64,000 nt of DNA from Chrysomallon squamiferum (lineage: Eukaryota; Mollusca; Gastropoda; Neomphalida; Peltospiridae): NCBI GenBank assembly GCA_012295275.1, contig CM022671.1:25890322-25954321 (forward strand), in the 5' to 3' direction. Positions 1 to 12,800 of the stretch are shown in pieces; position 1 is the first letter of the stretch; each line of letters begins with the position of its first letter. Under the pieces are notes generated by a model that was not told the origin of the DNA, ran no database searches, and was given only the letters and a program-made list of their open reading frames with translations. The position numbers and the translations under genes are program-made.

Positions 1-940
1 ATGTATGAATATCAGAATTATTAAATATTTGATATCCAGTAGTCACTAACTTTAAATTAAACAATTAACTTTTAATAATGCAGCTACTTCAGTAACGTTC
101 ATCTGATAAGAGATAACTATATATTAATCTGGAAAATATTCAACAATGCAACAATTTATTTGTTGTCAAAATCTGTTAGCTGTTAAGATAAAAAAATATT
201 TCTAGGGAGAAGAAAAATAAAAAAATAAAAAAAATAAAAGGCAGTATCAGTTTTCTCATTTTAGAATAATTTTGATGAAGCAAAATATATTCCTAATAAT
301 CTTCATTTCCCATAAAGGTAATGTTTTTACAAGTCAATTTTTCTTTTAACTACTGCTGAAAATGCCAAAATCTAATTTTAAAAATGGCTAATTTCTTTTT
401 GGTCGCAAAAGCTGTTCTGACATAAAAATACGATGGAATGTTTTCAACTGATGTACTACAAATTTCAAATTATCACATTTAATACCCACTGATCCAAATA
501 CAAGAATACTAATATTAAAATGTGTTGATATGTCATTAAACAGACATAAAGGTTATATTTAGTTACAAACTGCTGGTATGGCATTATTTCAAAACATGAC
601 TCTTACTTTTTCCAATTTCTGTGGTTTATCATCAGTATAAGTTTGTTTTTTTAAATTTCAGTAGACACTGTTACTGACATTTCAAAGATCAATTAATTCC
701 CAAACAGGCAGTATTTTATATCAAATATATTTGTCAAAACTTTCTAGCAAATTTCAGCTTCTTATAATACATCATTTTATTTATGAACATTTATATATAT
801 ATTTTTTTATTTTATTTTGTCAAAAGTTAACACATCAAGAAACCTATCAGTAAGCTACAATGCTTAATGTAATTAGGATGGAAAATTTCCATTTACTGAA
901 GAGTAACTATTCTGAGTGAATAAAGTGGCAGACCAACACA
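1..940. other. AT-rich non-coding sequence, nothing recognised
   Basis: I see no supported ORF, splice pattern or structured repeat. The stretch lies beyond the proposed HMGA poly(A) site and may be intergenic or a longer form of that 3'UTR. Confidence 0.4.
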
Positions 941-944
941 TTTT

Positions 945-2852
945 AAAAATGGTATGAAAATTGTTTATTGTACATTAAAACAAATGGCAGTGTTAGACAA
1001 GACAGAATGACGACATCAACTAAACATGCTGTTGATGCACGCTATTTAAAAACACACACCATGCAGATCCCGCTGACTTGTAAAAATATTTACTTTGGAC
1101 GCAATCAGCAATGCCCTAATCTAATACTGATTTTGATTTTTTTTTTTTAAATTGTTTTAAAACCTTTCCAAAATATAATTCATTTCCTTCTCAAGAGTAA
1201 CTACATCTGTTTTAAAAATATATGTATTTTTATCAAAACAGATGGTTTTAATTAAAAATGTTCACTAAGAGGAAAAGACATTTCAATAAGATTTATATTA
1301 TTTTTTGAAAAGATTTACAAAAAGAAAACTGTTATCTCAAAATGACTTGATTAAAACTATATTAAAACAAAATTAGAAATAAAATGAAAATAAAATTAAA
1401 TGGATGAATGATGGACAGTCTAACCATGGTTTACTACGTTATTATACAAGCTGCTTCCGATGAAAAAAACTGAAACTATCCCAAATCACACAATCCAAAT
1501 AATCATCTGCTTCCCTACTGCTCAGAACTAAAAATTTCAATAACAAATCATTAATTATTAAACATTCAATTTTATTTCACTGATATTTACAGTGTAAAAA
1601 TTTCCATCAAAATTTCTTTCAACTGATTTGCATGTATTGTGTAAGTATTTTTAAAATAATCTCTTCTGCATGCTTGAAAATTTTCACTGCATCCTGATAG
1701 GCAAATATTGAAAGCAAAAAATCTATTCCAATAATTCTCAGAAAAGCATTAAAGGTTTAGTTCTGTCATGTCATAAATCACTGTTCATATTGCTGAATAC
1801 ATTCAAAATGTTCAACGAAACCAACACTTATTAAAATTACAAGAATAAAATATTTTTGAAAAGAGTTTTATGAGGATATGTAAAGGGTACCTGAAACATG
1901 AAATTATTTTTATGTGAAACTTGACAAAGATGTGCAATATTTATTCTACTACTAAGAAAACTACTAAGTAATTATGAAAAATGGCTATAGAGATTCATGT
2001 TAATTTTATTTTTTTCATAATAAATGCAGAAAACTTTAAATTGTATCCTAATTATTTTATAAAATACAGAAAACACCTTTGAACCACACATTTACAATTA
2101 AAAACAATAAAACAGGTAAAGTACCAAAGATAGCTATGAACTACAAATTCATCATCAAAAAATACTTGTTTACAAATCTAGTAAAAGAATATCAGTGTCA
2201 AGAGTTAGTACTATAAAAAGATATATAAGCTGTTAAACAAAATAAAATATTCTGAACATTCTTTTTTGGTCTGCAATCAGTATTTCATCAGAACAAATTC
2301 CACTTACTGTTTAATGAATTTATACATTTTAGAATTTCATTCATTTTTGTGCTAAAATAAAAACCACTGGCTACATTTTTCAAAGTAACAGTTTAATCTC
2401 GGTTATCAGGTACATTCAAGTTAAAGCCATAACATGTACTATTTTTTTTACATGCTTTAAAATATAATTACATTTTATTTGCTTTTTTAAAAATTATTAT
2501 TATTTTTTAAATGTTTTATTTAATTCTCAATGTTTCATTTAATCTTGAGATTTTTTTTTTAAATTCCACAGCTTTTACATCTTTATATATAATACCACTA
2601 ATGACAAAGATAAACGTAATTTACATTATCTGTTGTCCATAAAGATGAGTATGAAAATGCATTTTAATCATACTGTACATGTTTACAAATAATTAAAAAG
2701 TAATCTTGAATATGTTCTCAATCTTCATGCATGATGAGATACTGATAAGAGCAATGCTTAGTAACCATGATAACGTAGCCTGAACATGAAAGGTCATGAA
2801 AGGTGATGACGTGATGGATTGTGTGAGGTCAGAATGGTCCCAATGGAATATA
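945..2852 (-). other. Terminal exon and 3'UTR of the HMGA-like gene
   Basis: A 3' splice acceptor (TTGATTTCAG in transcript sense) precedes position 2852. The exon opens with codons for YIPLGPF and a stop at 2831-2829, read only if the preceding microexon is skipped; otherwise the whole exon is 3'UTR. Below it there is no open frame of note, only AT-rich sequence. A plausible poly(A) signal AATAAA on the minus strand lies at 969-964 and is followed by a GU-rich element near 945-920, so the UTR may be about 1.9 kb. The end is inferred and other AATAAA hexamers exist. Confidence 0.5.
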
Positions 2853-3130
2853 CTGAAATCAAACAAAATATTATTAAATAATCTCTTCAGTAGTAATATT
2901 TTTGAAAAACATTTATTGGTTCTGCATTTCTCTAATAAAGGTTTAAAATATGGAACGAATCATTTTTATTAATTTTCTTATACATATAAATTAGTTGTAA
3001 AATGAAGAAAAAGAAAAAACACAACACAAAACAGATAAATTTTTGTTGTTGTTAATGTTCATACTGTGCAATAAATTAAATATAAAAAAAAGTGGATTAT
3101 CAGAAATAAAAAGATTGAAAAATACTTACT

Positions 3131-6100
3131 TTATTCGGCTTTTTTTGACTGCAAAATAAAAGCAAATATAATATTAAACATTTTATCAGTATTTTTTACC
3201 CAATGAAACAAATGGTTTCCAAAACAGTATATAATAAATACTAAGCATATATATATACATATATATTAACATTTTAAACACAAGAAATAAGATCAGTTCA
3301 ATTAACAAGATTTCAGGAAGGAAAACATAATAAAAGGGCAAATAAACCTGTCAGTCTACTTAATATTAAACATCTAACATTATTTAATTTAGAAATTATT
3401 CAGGAAAATACCTTTGGAGGTCTTCCTCGTCCTTTAGCCTTTCCCTTACTAGGCGGAGAGGTTTTCTTCACTTCTTGCTAAAAAAAATAAAATATATTAG
3501 CAAAATAAATTATTACGTGTGCATAACTGTGTATAAAAAAATCAGAATTTCACTTTTGATAAAAAAAATATATTTGATGCTGACGTAATTATATTTCTCT
3601 AAATGAGAGAAAACATTCTTTTTAACTTTCTGTTCATTAATAACTACCCTTATTCAAAAAGCCATAATATATTTTTAACTGCAGTAATCAAAAATGAATA
3701 AAAACATTCAAGTTAGTTGCATATGCTACATTTATATAAAGCTAATACAATATGACCAGTGATATCTTTGGTCACCGGCAAATAAACAATTTTTATATTC
3801 GTATGCACAGACAAACTGATGATGAAAGCTCAGAAGTTTGCAATAGGTTCATTACTGCTGTTATTGATGATATAGCAAATACTCATTCCAAAGTATATCT
3901 GGATAGGAAAAACAACAACTGGATTATGGTTCTTCTTGTGAAACTGTTTTCAATGTTTTATTAGCATTTCAAATTGAATTTCTGGTTAAATTAGATATTG
4001 GTACATTCTACACACCAACCCATTTGTGCATATTCACTTACTAAACCCTCAGTTCATTTTAGAGACTTTCATTATGAGCATTAAATTTACACTTAAAAAT
4101 ACACAACTAGCAATGAAAATAAAATTCAACTTGAGCCTGAGACTAGAATATTGTCTGTGGTTTTAAGTCTATTTAACAATGTGTTAATGTCTATCTTTTT
4201 TGTATGTTATCATAATGGTGATCAGTAAACTAATCATAAATAAAAAGGAGAATGAGAAATTTATAGATCTGACAAATGCATACTTCAGTACAATTGTGAC
4301 TGGATTTAGTTATCACTGATGGAATCAAATTCAGTGTTTCTACATTGACTCTTGCACACACTTGTGCACATATTTTATTATTTTTTTTTTAGTCCATCCT
4401 TTACCCTAACTAATAATAAAAGGAAAACTCTGCTTTGCTGGTATATCTACAGGTAAGAGAGATTTTTTAAAGAATAATTAAAACCTGTAATTTTCATTTT
4501 TGTTCAGTTTACTGTTTTATGTGCAAATGTTATTTTTGAAAATTAATCTAACAACAGTTAATCATAATAGTTATAAATACCTCAGATTTCTTTGGTCTGC
4601 CTCTTGGCTTTCCACTGCTGGGTGGCTGAAGATAAAAACAAACTGCAATTCTTCGAAAATATTTTTTTAAATTCATTTTATATTTATTAATTGCAGTATG
4701 GTGTATTTTTTTTTTTTATTGCTATAATTAACAGATAGACCCTGGTTAAATACAATTAATCATTAATACATTTAAAATCATGTTTCTAAAAGTTTATTGG
4801 TGTTAATCATAATCTTACAGCATTAATTTGTAAAGTAATCTCCAAACACATTTGGGTATGCAGCAGTTAGTGATGTTTCTTTGTGTATCTGATGTTTGAT
4901 AAAAATTGTAGAAATTGTATCATCCTTCTGGAAGTATATTTATAATCTTTGTTTTGCTTATGAGGAAGTATGCAATATTAACTGAAGCAGGCTTTCCTTT
5001 TGAAACCTATTTCTATAACGAAATTTAAAATCCAGTAATTACTGAAAAATGAGTTTTGAATAAATCTTTATTTTAAATGAATAATTTTTTAAACAGTGAT
5101 AAACTGCATCTCAATCACAGTGACTCTTTAAAACAGAAAACAAAAATTATGGACTGTGGATTATATACAAATCAAAAACATAAGATTATGAATGCTGTTG
5201 GACATAATGTAAAATTTATATTTTAATTTGTGAATCCTTTCTTCACTTTAATGGCATGAAAATTATCAAGTATCCTTCATCTGTTGAAACAGTCAAATAC
5301 AAATTAAAATAATGAAACAAAATTTATTTCTTCTTTTGGAATACCTGATTCTCCGTTTAAAATTATTTTAGGTCAAAAACAAATTTAATGACTTTATTTT
5401 CTGTCACTAAAGCTCTAGCAATACAAAATATGTTAATAGACAACTAATTGAATATTAAACTTTTACTTGTTTTCAAAATATTTCCGACTACATGTGTGCA
5501 TTTTTAATTTGTTTTATATTGTATTTACTGTTACTCATGGTTTATTTCTTACATAAATGTCAATATTTAAAAGCAGACCTTAGTTTTCTTTTCTGAGTCT
5601 GGCTTCTTAGGTCTGCCCCTCCCTCTTTTGGCAGGAGATGCACTTGTTTTCTTGTCTTCTTGTGCCGAAGCCTGAAATATATCATATATATGAAGCAGAA
5701 AGAGTAACAGTGTGTCTGTTTACAGGCCTTGTAATTTATCCATTTGATCTTTCATTCCCCCAACACACCCAGTGATACTGTAATGATTCCCAGTTAATAA
5801 GAGGATTGTATAGCTTTCCTACCATCCACTTTGCCTGGCACTTCACTGAATTGAAACATGAATATACATATTCATTTTTTGTACAGCCAATTACATTATT
5901 TATATCTACAAGTGGAAAATAATAATAATAATAATAATCACACACATTTCAAATGAAGATATAAATCATGTAACTGGTTGCATAAAATTTAATTTTTAAA
6001 AAAAATGCAGTTTATATGTTAAAGATGTACAATAAAACCATTTATATAAAAACATTATCCAAGCCAATACAACTGTAATAGTGAATAATGTTGAGATTAT

Positions 6101-6168
6101 CAAGTGAAGAACTATCTTCAAAAATGATTTAAAAATGTTACCGGCTCTTCTTGTGCTGTCCTCTTCAT
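3131..6168 (-). CDS. HMGA: HMGA-like protein with three AT-hooks (4 coding exons)
   Basis: Architectural chromatin protein expected to bind the minor groove of AT-rich DNA in the nucleus. Coding exons on the minus strand are 6168-6142 (start codon at 6168-6166, inside an exon 6195-6142), 5671-5579, 4625-4581, 3477-3412, then a 19-nt microexon 3148-3130 whose stop is 3133-3131. All larger exons are phase 0 with AG/GT borders. The 82-residue product has AT-hook cores RGRGRPKK (about 25-32), KPRGRPKK (46-53) and KGRGRPPK (70-77), one per exon, in Lys/Ser/Pro-rich linkers. Vertebrate HMGA proteins are about 100 aa, also have three hooks, and end in an acidic tail; here the tail is replaced by SKKAE. 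A splice that skips the microexon would end in YIPLGPF instead (stop 2831-2829). The start is the first in-frame ATG; exon 1 (from about 7707 upward) appears to be 5'UTR. Family assignment rests on the hooks; linkers are not diagnostic. Confidence 0.8.
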
Positions 6169-7706
6169 TCTCTTTTTAAAGGATGATTTGGAAACCTAAA
6201 AATAATTCTTTAAAAAGAAAGGAAGTCATTAATGATTAAGAAGCCTGGTCTATGAAGATAACATTAAAATAATCACATTTGTTTATTTTCATATCAGCTG
6301 GATGTACAAAAACTGAGATATTTGCTGAGATATAGATCTTCTTTACTTCAGCTTAGTTGTATTGTAAGATAAAAAAAACTGTAGATAAACTGAAAACTTA
6401 GAGGATTTGAAGCATTACTACTGCAAAACATATAAATGCCTTGATAATCTAAGCTGGAGTGTCAGGCAAAGACAGAAACTAAATGGCATTATATTTATTT
6501 GAATTAGTTTCATTTAATGAAAATGACTGCACCCAAGTCAGAAACTGCAAAGATATAAAATATTTTTGGTTATAATAGCAGATTCATGTGACCAACAGAA
6601 TCAGCAACTTTGTTTCTTGTCATCAGCAAGTTAATTATTAACCAAGTAGCTAAATATGTTAAACTAATGGACTTGGCTTTTTAAAATATGCAATGGGAAA
6701 TAGCAATCTCCAATATATCTCTTTAATATCATGATATAAAAAATAATCAAGGCCACTTGTTTTTCTTCTATAGGCATGTGTGAACAAATTAAACTTAGTT
6801 TATTCTTCTGAATTATTAACAAATAAACAACAAAATATTATCCAATTCTAAAGTTTTACAACTGCTATTACAAGTATTAGCTAAAGGGATGTTAACATAT
6901 GTTTCTATATTTTAATAAAGATCAGCCCAACTCTAACAAAAAAAGTGTATTTCTTAATTATTTTTATTTGCATTTAATTTGTATTACTATTTGAATTGTT
7001 GAAACCTAATAGTTTATATATCTATGCCACTGGCAATGTATTTATCAGATAATTTGACACCAAACAAATTCAGATGGTCCCCCCCACACACATCCTAAGT
7101 CCTTCACAGTATTGAACTGTATAATGATTTATATTATTAATTATTTTATGTATGTACACTACACGGCAGTCCAATATTGTATATCATTATATGCATAACA
7201 TGATAAATTTGCAAAATATATTCTGCAGAATTAACTGAAATTAACATCTCAGAATAGTATGCTGAATTTTTAGACAACAGCTTACAAATATAGGTTATTT
7301 GTGTTTATTTTGTCAATAATTGATTCACTTTGAATATTTTCAAGTTGGTTTTTTTTTTGGTTTTTAAATCAATGTACAATTTTTTTTTTTTAAATCAATG
7401 CACTAAAAAAATACAGAATAATTTTCATTACGCTTTAGTAACAAGCCTGAATTCAAACAGAATTCTGGAAACAAAGAAATTACTCTTAGCAATAATGCAT
7501 AAATAAAAATTTCAAAGCATTTTTATTTTGCAGTTAATTTTCTCAAACACTCCAATTGTATTGTTCTTGTGTGCTAGCTACATCAATGTTCTGAGTCAAG
7601 TAAAGATAGTATGATTTTTTTTACAAATTATTGTAGATGCATATATGTTTAAAAGTTACAATACCATTTAAATATTATTAATATTTTGCTATTTTTAATG
7701 ACTTAC

Positions 7707-7970
7707 AATCAGCGCGGCAAAGCTTCTTTTGCGGTCTCTGGCGTTTTGGAGTACTACACTGGTTTCTAATTTTGTAACGCACCAGACTGCTCAATTACAG
7801 GCTGCAAAAATTTGTTGAAATGTTTACCAGTCAATGTTGCGCTTTCCCTTTGTGTCACCGGGCGGGAAAGCATAAAAAAGACGCGAATAAAGGCTCGACC
7901 CGTTTATTTGAATCTGAGCGAAGGGCGGATATTTAGAGAGAATAAATAGAAACGAGCGCCAAAAGTGATG
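7707..7970 (-). promoter_or_regulatory. Promoter and non-coding exon 1 of the HMGA-like gene, with E2F-like sites
   Basis: A local island of CpG-containing sequence in an otherwise AT-rich region. A donor (GTAAGT in transcript sense, plus-strand 7701-7706) ends a non-coding exon that reaches to 7707. Upstream are two sites resembling the E2F consensus: GGGCGGGAAA at 7860-7869 and GCGCCAAAA at 7956-7964 (TTTTGGCGC on the minus strand). The start point of transcription is not visible exactly. Regulation by E2F is an inference from these motifs. Confidence 0.55.
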
Positions 7971-8760
7971 TGCCGAAAACGGCTCTTATTAAATTATCAT
8001 TATTATTATTAACGTTAAGTACTTGAATAAATAGAGTTTTAGTAAATATTTTTTCCATCTTCTTTCAACTTTATGATAGTTTTCTTATTAAAACAGAAAA
8101 ACGGTGACCAGAAGATTGAAAAATAAATGTAATCCATAATGAAAATATTTTACAAATACGGAAATAGTCATCGAAATTAACATTAAAGCGGAAATATTTC
8201 CCAGCAATTTTATGTTATTTTAAATATATTTATTTATTTATTTATTTCTTGTTTGTTTGTTTAGAGCTTAAACTGATTAACGTTTATTATTGTTCTTTTC
8301 AAAGTACTGTTTAATATTAAATTACAGTTGAGATCAACATACTACGTATACAGTTTTGACAAATCAAATGATCTTTTTCACCTCATATTTTATTGCAGTA
8401 CAATTTACCGCTGACATAATGAATTTATGGAAGAGCTACTCATAATTGTTAAAGTTTAAGAAGTTATAGACCTTTAAAGGATAAATGCTATCATTGTAAC
8501 ATGGTCATTTTGGGATGCTTGTATTCATGAAATAAATTAAAATATGTGTAAGGTAAAGAATACTTATGAACAGACTTCACAATCAGCGATTTAGTTTAAT
8601 TTATGATTTATTATTTCGCTTGGCAATAATTATTTATTTATTTATTTACTTATGTCATTTATTATTATTATTTTTTTAATTATTATTATTTACTTGAAAA
8701 ATAAATAAAATATTGCGTTTTTAATCGGTCAGATGCATATTTACTTTGATAAATTACTTA

Positions 8761-8794
<34 letters not shown>

Positions 8795-9660
8795 TCTCTC
8801 TAGTGTTATATAATTTTTCCCCAGTAATAAAAATTTAAAAAAAATAAATAACAATAAGAAAAGAGATGACTAATTTTCTATAAATGAGCGACAGTTAAAA
8901 AAATCAGCATTAATTAGATGTTTTGGTTTCTGAACAAACATTAACGCTTAAAACTGAATAGCTGTAAGGATATGCTTTTAATATCTTTCTATGTAATTCA
9001 TGAAGAATTAGTAAAAGCAAAATTGGATGTATAATTCAGCATATACGTTTAAAAATTATTTTTAAAATCAACGTAGAATAGAAACAAAATTTTAAAAATT
9101 TAAAGCCTACACAAATGATTTCGTCACGGTCGAAGTCGTCGTACATTTTATCATCATGTATCATTCATTGTATGTGCAGCTAGAAAGGATTGATCCTATG
9201 TAAAATTATCAATTATTATCATTCGGTGCATGGTGCATATTGTTTATATTTTTATGCTGCATACTTTTATTCTGTGTTCTGACTTTTAGTTATATAATAT
9301 GACTCGACCAAGAAAGCTTTAACCATCACAGAATTGACATTTGCTTTATTAGATTATGTTGTTGCTTACTACTGTGGCACCACATGCGGAAATTGGAGAA
9401 ATTAAAGAAAGAAATATTGTAATGGCTGGCTCTTCTGTTTTATGCCGGTGTATATTGTATGATGCAAATGTTTTACACAAAATCAGAATCAGCTGTATTT
9501 TCAGGTAATAGTTTATTATTTTTTGTTTTGATAAAATTTTATTTAACAATAAAATCACCGATTAAGTATTCTTAAATTTCAGTTGAAACCTCCAAAATTA
9601 TTAACAATTTTTTTTTTTTAAACTAAAAGTTTTAATTGTAAGTAGGTATGTCACTATGTG
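7971..9660. other. Intergenic region between divergent HMGA and LETMD1 genes
   Basis: AT-rich and without a supported ORF. It contains short TTTA/ATTT tetranucleotide runs around 8222-8250 and 8630-8700 and a (CA)n microsatellite at 8762-8793. No conserved non-coding block can be recognised by eye. Confidence 0.5.
8762..8793. repeat. (CA)n microsatellite
   Basis: About 16 uninterrupted CA units in the intergenic gap between the divergent HMGA and LETMD1 genes. Confidence 0.95.
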
Positions 9661-9866
9661 GCAAAACCCGTAAGTGCGCCGCTGCGGAAGGTCGCCTGAT
9701 TGTTGAGACACGTTTTTCCTTTTGAAGAGGAGTCGCTCACTGGAGTTTCTGTTTCGGTCATTATTTTAAAATAATTATTACCAAAACATAAAAAAACAAA
9801 TAATGAATATCAGAACGTAGTAAATATATTCAGTTTCATCAAACTTCACAGTATTCGTTTTTTGAC
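9660..9866 (+). promoter_or_regulatory. Promoter/5'UTR region of the LETMD1-like gene
   Basis: A small GC-rich patch with several CpGs (about 9670-9740, including GCGCCGCTGCGG) stands out from AT-rich flanks just upstream of the start codon chosen for the LETMD1 gene at 9867. It is the only such patch between the two divergent genes on this side, so it is the likely promoter. No TATA box is evident. Confidence 0.4.
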
Positions 9867-12800
9867 ATGTCATCTTTGATAAACAATGGAGAATCAACAG
9901 ACAAATTTACCGTTTCAAATAGAGAGTCGTATGTCCAAGGTAAGTTTACTTGAGTCTTTAAATCATGTACAAAATTCAAATTATGCATTTCACTCGTACA
10001 CTGACTCATACGAGTCATAGTCAGCCAAATTTCATACAAATATTTAGTGTAGCAGAGGCTCGCTCAGACAGTTAGTTTTGGATATCAAAATGAGGAATGT
10101 TCTTAGAAAACAACTTCGCCACAGCCAATGTTTTACAAGTTTGATTTTTAGCACATTTTATGTGTCATAGTGCAAATAATATGTGGTTTGAAGCTTCTAA
10201 ACCTATCAACACTAATCAAGAACTCTATTTTCAGATATAATTAATACACTCAGGTTTGAATTTTGTGAAATCTTAGATCTGTGCAATGAAAGCATAAGTC
10301 AGATTAGCACTAATTAAGGTTATTAATCAACTGGTGAAAAACGAATATTAGCAAGATACTTCAATATGTAGAGGCCCCTACAATTCATCAGTCATGAAAA
10401 ATAAACTTTATGTATATTGGTTTAATATCTGTGGAGTTTTTAAGAATTGCATAATTAAGGCATACAGTAAATTTGAACTAATTAGTGCAATTAATCAATT
10501 CAAATTCACAAATATTAGCAACTTGCATAAAAATACTGTACAACTTTAGAATTCATCAAAAACTTCATTTTAATATGTATATTGGATTAAAACTATATAA
10601 AAGATATTCAGTGATTATGTTGCAAAATGACAGAAACAATTCAGTTATGAAGGAAAATTATGTGCAATTGTTTTTCTGATAAAAAATTATAATTTTTTTC
10701 ATATCGGTGCTACCAAAGAGATCTTGGTGTTATTTTAATATGCATTTTTTCACTCTCTCTAATGATGTATAATGTTTTGAGGAAAATAATAATTTTGAAC
10801 ATTTTACTATATACCTATTGTATGTAATTACATATAATGTGACTGTACTGTATGTACATTATATGGTAATAGTAATAAAGTGTCTTGCTTGTTGTGATTC
10901 AGTCACTCTCATATATTGCAAAACGGCAAGAACTCCACGTTCTTCTGTGAACACTGCCCACTAACTTGACTAAGTGGCTGGAGCTCAGTGTGGTAATAGT
11001 TCATTAGTAGCTAACACTGCAATTTTGAATATTATTTATCTATGACATAGGTGTTGTTCATCCCACACGAACGAGAGTCATGTTCCACCTCCAAACGTCA
11101 TAAAGAGATATCTGCTCGATCGGGTTACTAAGTTTGTTGATAGAAGAACATCAGTGTTAGAAAAACAGTACCCAAAAGCATTTCACATTTACAGAACATT
11201 TAAAACAGGTAGGTACTGTATGATAAATCTTTGTATTTTACAGTAAATTTTATTAGATTAATATTTTTCCATTTTCTCTGAAATCTATGAAAACAGTTTT
11301 CAAAATAATAATAATTTAAAAAAAAAAGACAGTTTAAAACATTATTATACTTAACAGGGATGAAAATTTACTGTTTTTTTAATATTTTTTTAAATATTTT
11401 TTTAAAACTTTTTTGGAAAAAATTAGAAATGACGGTAAATTAAAAATGTTTTTTTTAATTTAATAATAATTATAATTAATGTGAATAAACAACTAATTTA
11501 ATTTAAAATAGATAATAAACATTTCAGTTTTCATAAATAAATTTTTACTCTATTTTAAATATTAACAATAAATTAATAAGTTTTTGCTTATGTGTGTGTA
11601 TTTGTACAGGATTTTCAGGATTTGTAAATGATGCAAAAGACTACTACCGTGTGTCTTCAGAATTATGGAATGGAAAAGCATTCAGTCATTTTTCAAGAAA
11701 TGAACTGGAAATTTATCAGCAGGTATAGTAACAACTGACTAAAATTATACATAAATGTATAATTAATCTTTATCTTGTTATGGTGGAAGAATGACTATTT
11801 TAGGTATTTATTATAAATAATAAATGACTGCTGTTACTAAGTGTACATCATTCTTTTTAACACTGTGCACACAATCATTTCATCATCATAAATCCTAATT
11901 TCTCACATTTAACATTTTGTTCTGTAAATTACATACATTAGCAACCTTTTTAAATGTTTTATGTTTAAAAGAAATATTAAAGAAGATGTATAGCTTTAGA
12001 AACGTGTTACTTTAAGCTACATTATTCTCACTTTTTCAGTTTCCAAGAGATATCAAGCGTTTTTTCCCAATATTGCTGATCACATTAATACCTGGAGGTT
12101 CATTTATATTTCCACTGGCGTGAGTTTAACTTAAATATTCTGAACCTTAGAAAATTAAAAAAAACAAAAGAACTAAAGGCTTAAAAGTGTAATTTGATTA
12201 TATCTCGTATTTGAAAATTGCATTTTTATTATCTTTATTTATTGACCTAATCATTTTTTTTAGAATCCAGCAATATACCTTCTCACCCAAGAAATAAAAA
12301 TATATAACTAATCAAAATATATGGTGACATTAGAAAAATCAATCATCCAATTATTTATTGCACAAACTCAGAACTTGTCTAGACAGTACTGGATTAGTGG
12401 ATTAGTAGATTAGAAAATTAATCTTAGTGACACTTTCGCTTAGCCCTTACTAGTTTGTAAGAGATTTCTGAATGTTTGTGAAAATATTTGCTTCATTTCA
12501 TGTTTACATACAGATGTGTGCATCTACTCGACTAATTCATCCATTTTTAACTCATTGAATTGGTTAAGCTCAAACACAGCAACTTTCCTCTGTAGATACT
12601 ACTATCCAAAACTGCTGTTAACACACCATTTCTGGACAGAAAAGCAGAGACTGGAATTCCAACAGGAAAGTTTGAAATACCGCCTCCGCCATTATCCTTC
12701 AATCTTACAGTGTCTCCGATCTCACACCAGACACGTTGAAGACTCCACTCTGAAGGAGAGGATTCTTCACTTGTTAAATAAGGTAGGTCTGTGTAAATTA

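Noticed and set aside
10902-10945. Possible extra LETMD1 exon encoding TLIYCKTARTPRSS
   Set aside because: It has an acceptor and a weak donor but leaves phase 0, whereas the next exon needs phase 2; kept only as a note on the uncertain N-terminus.
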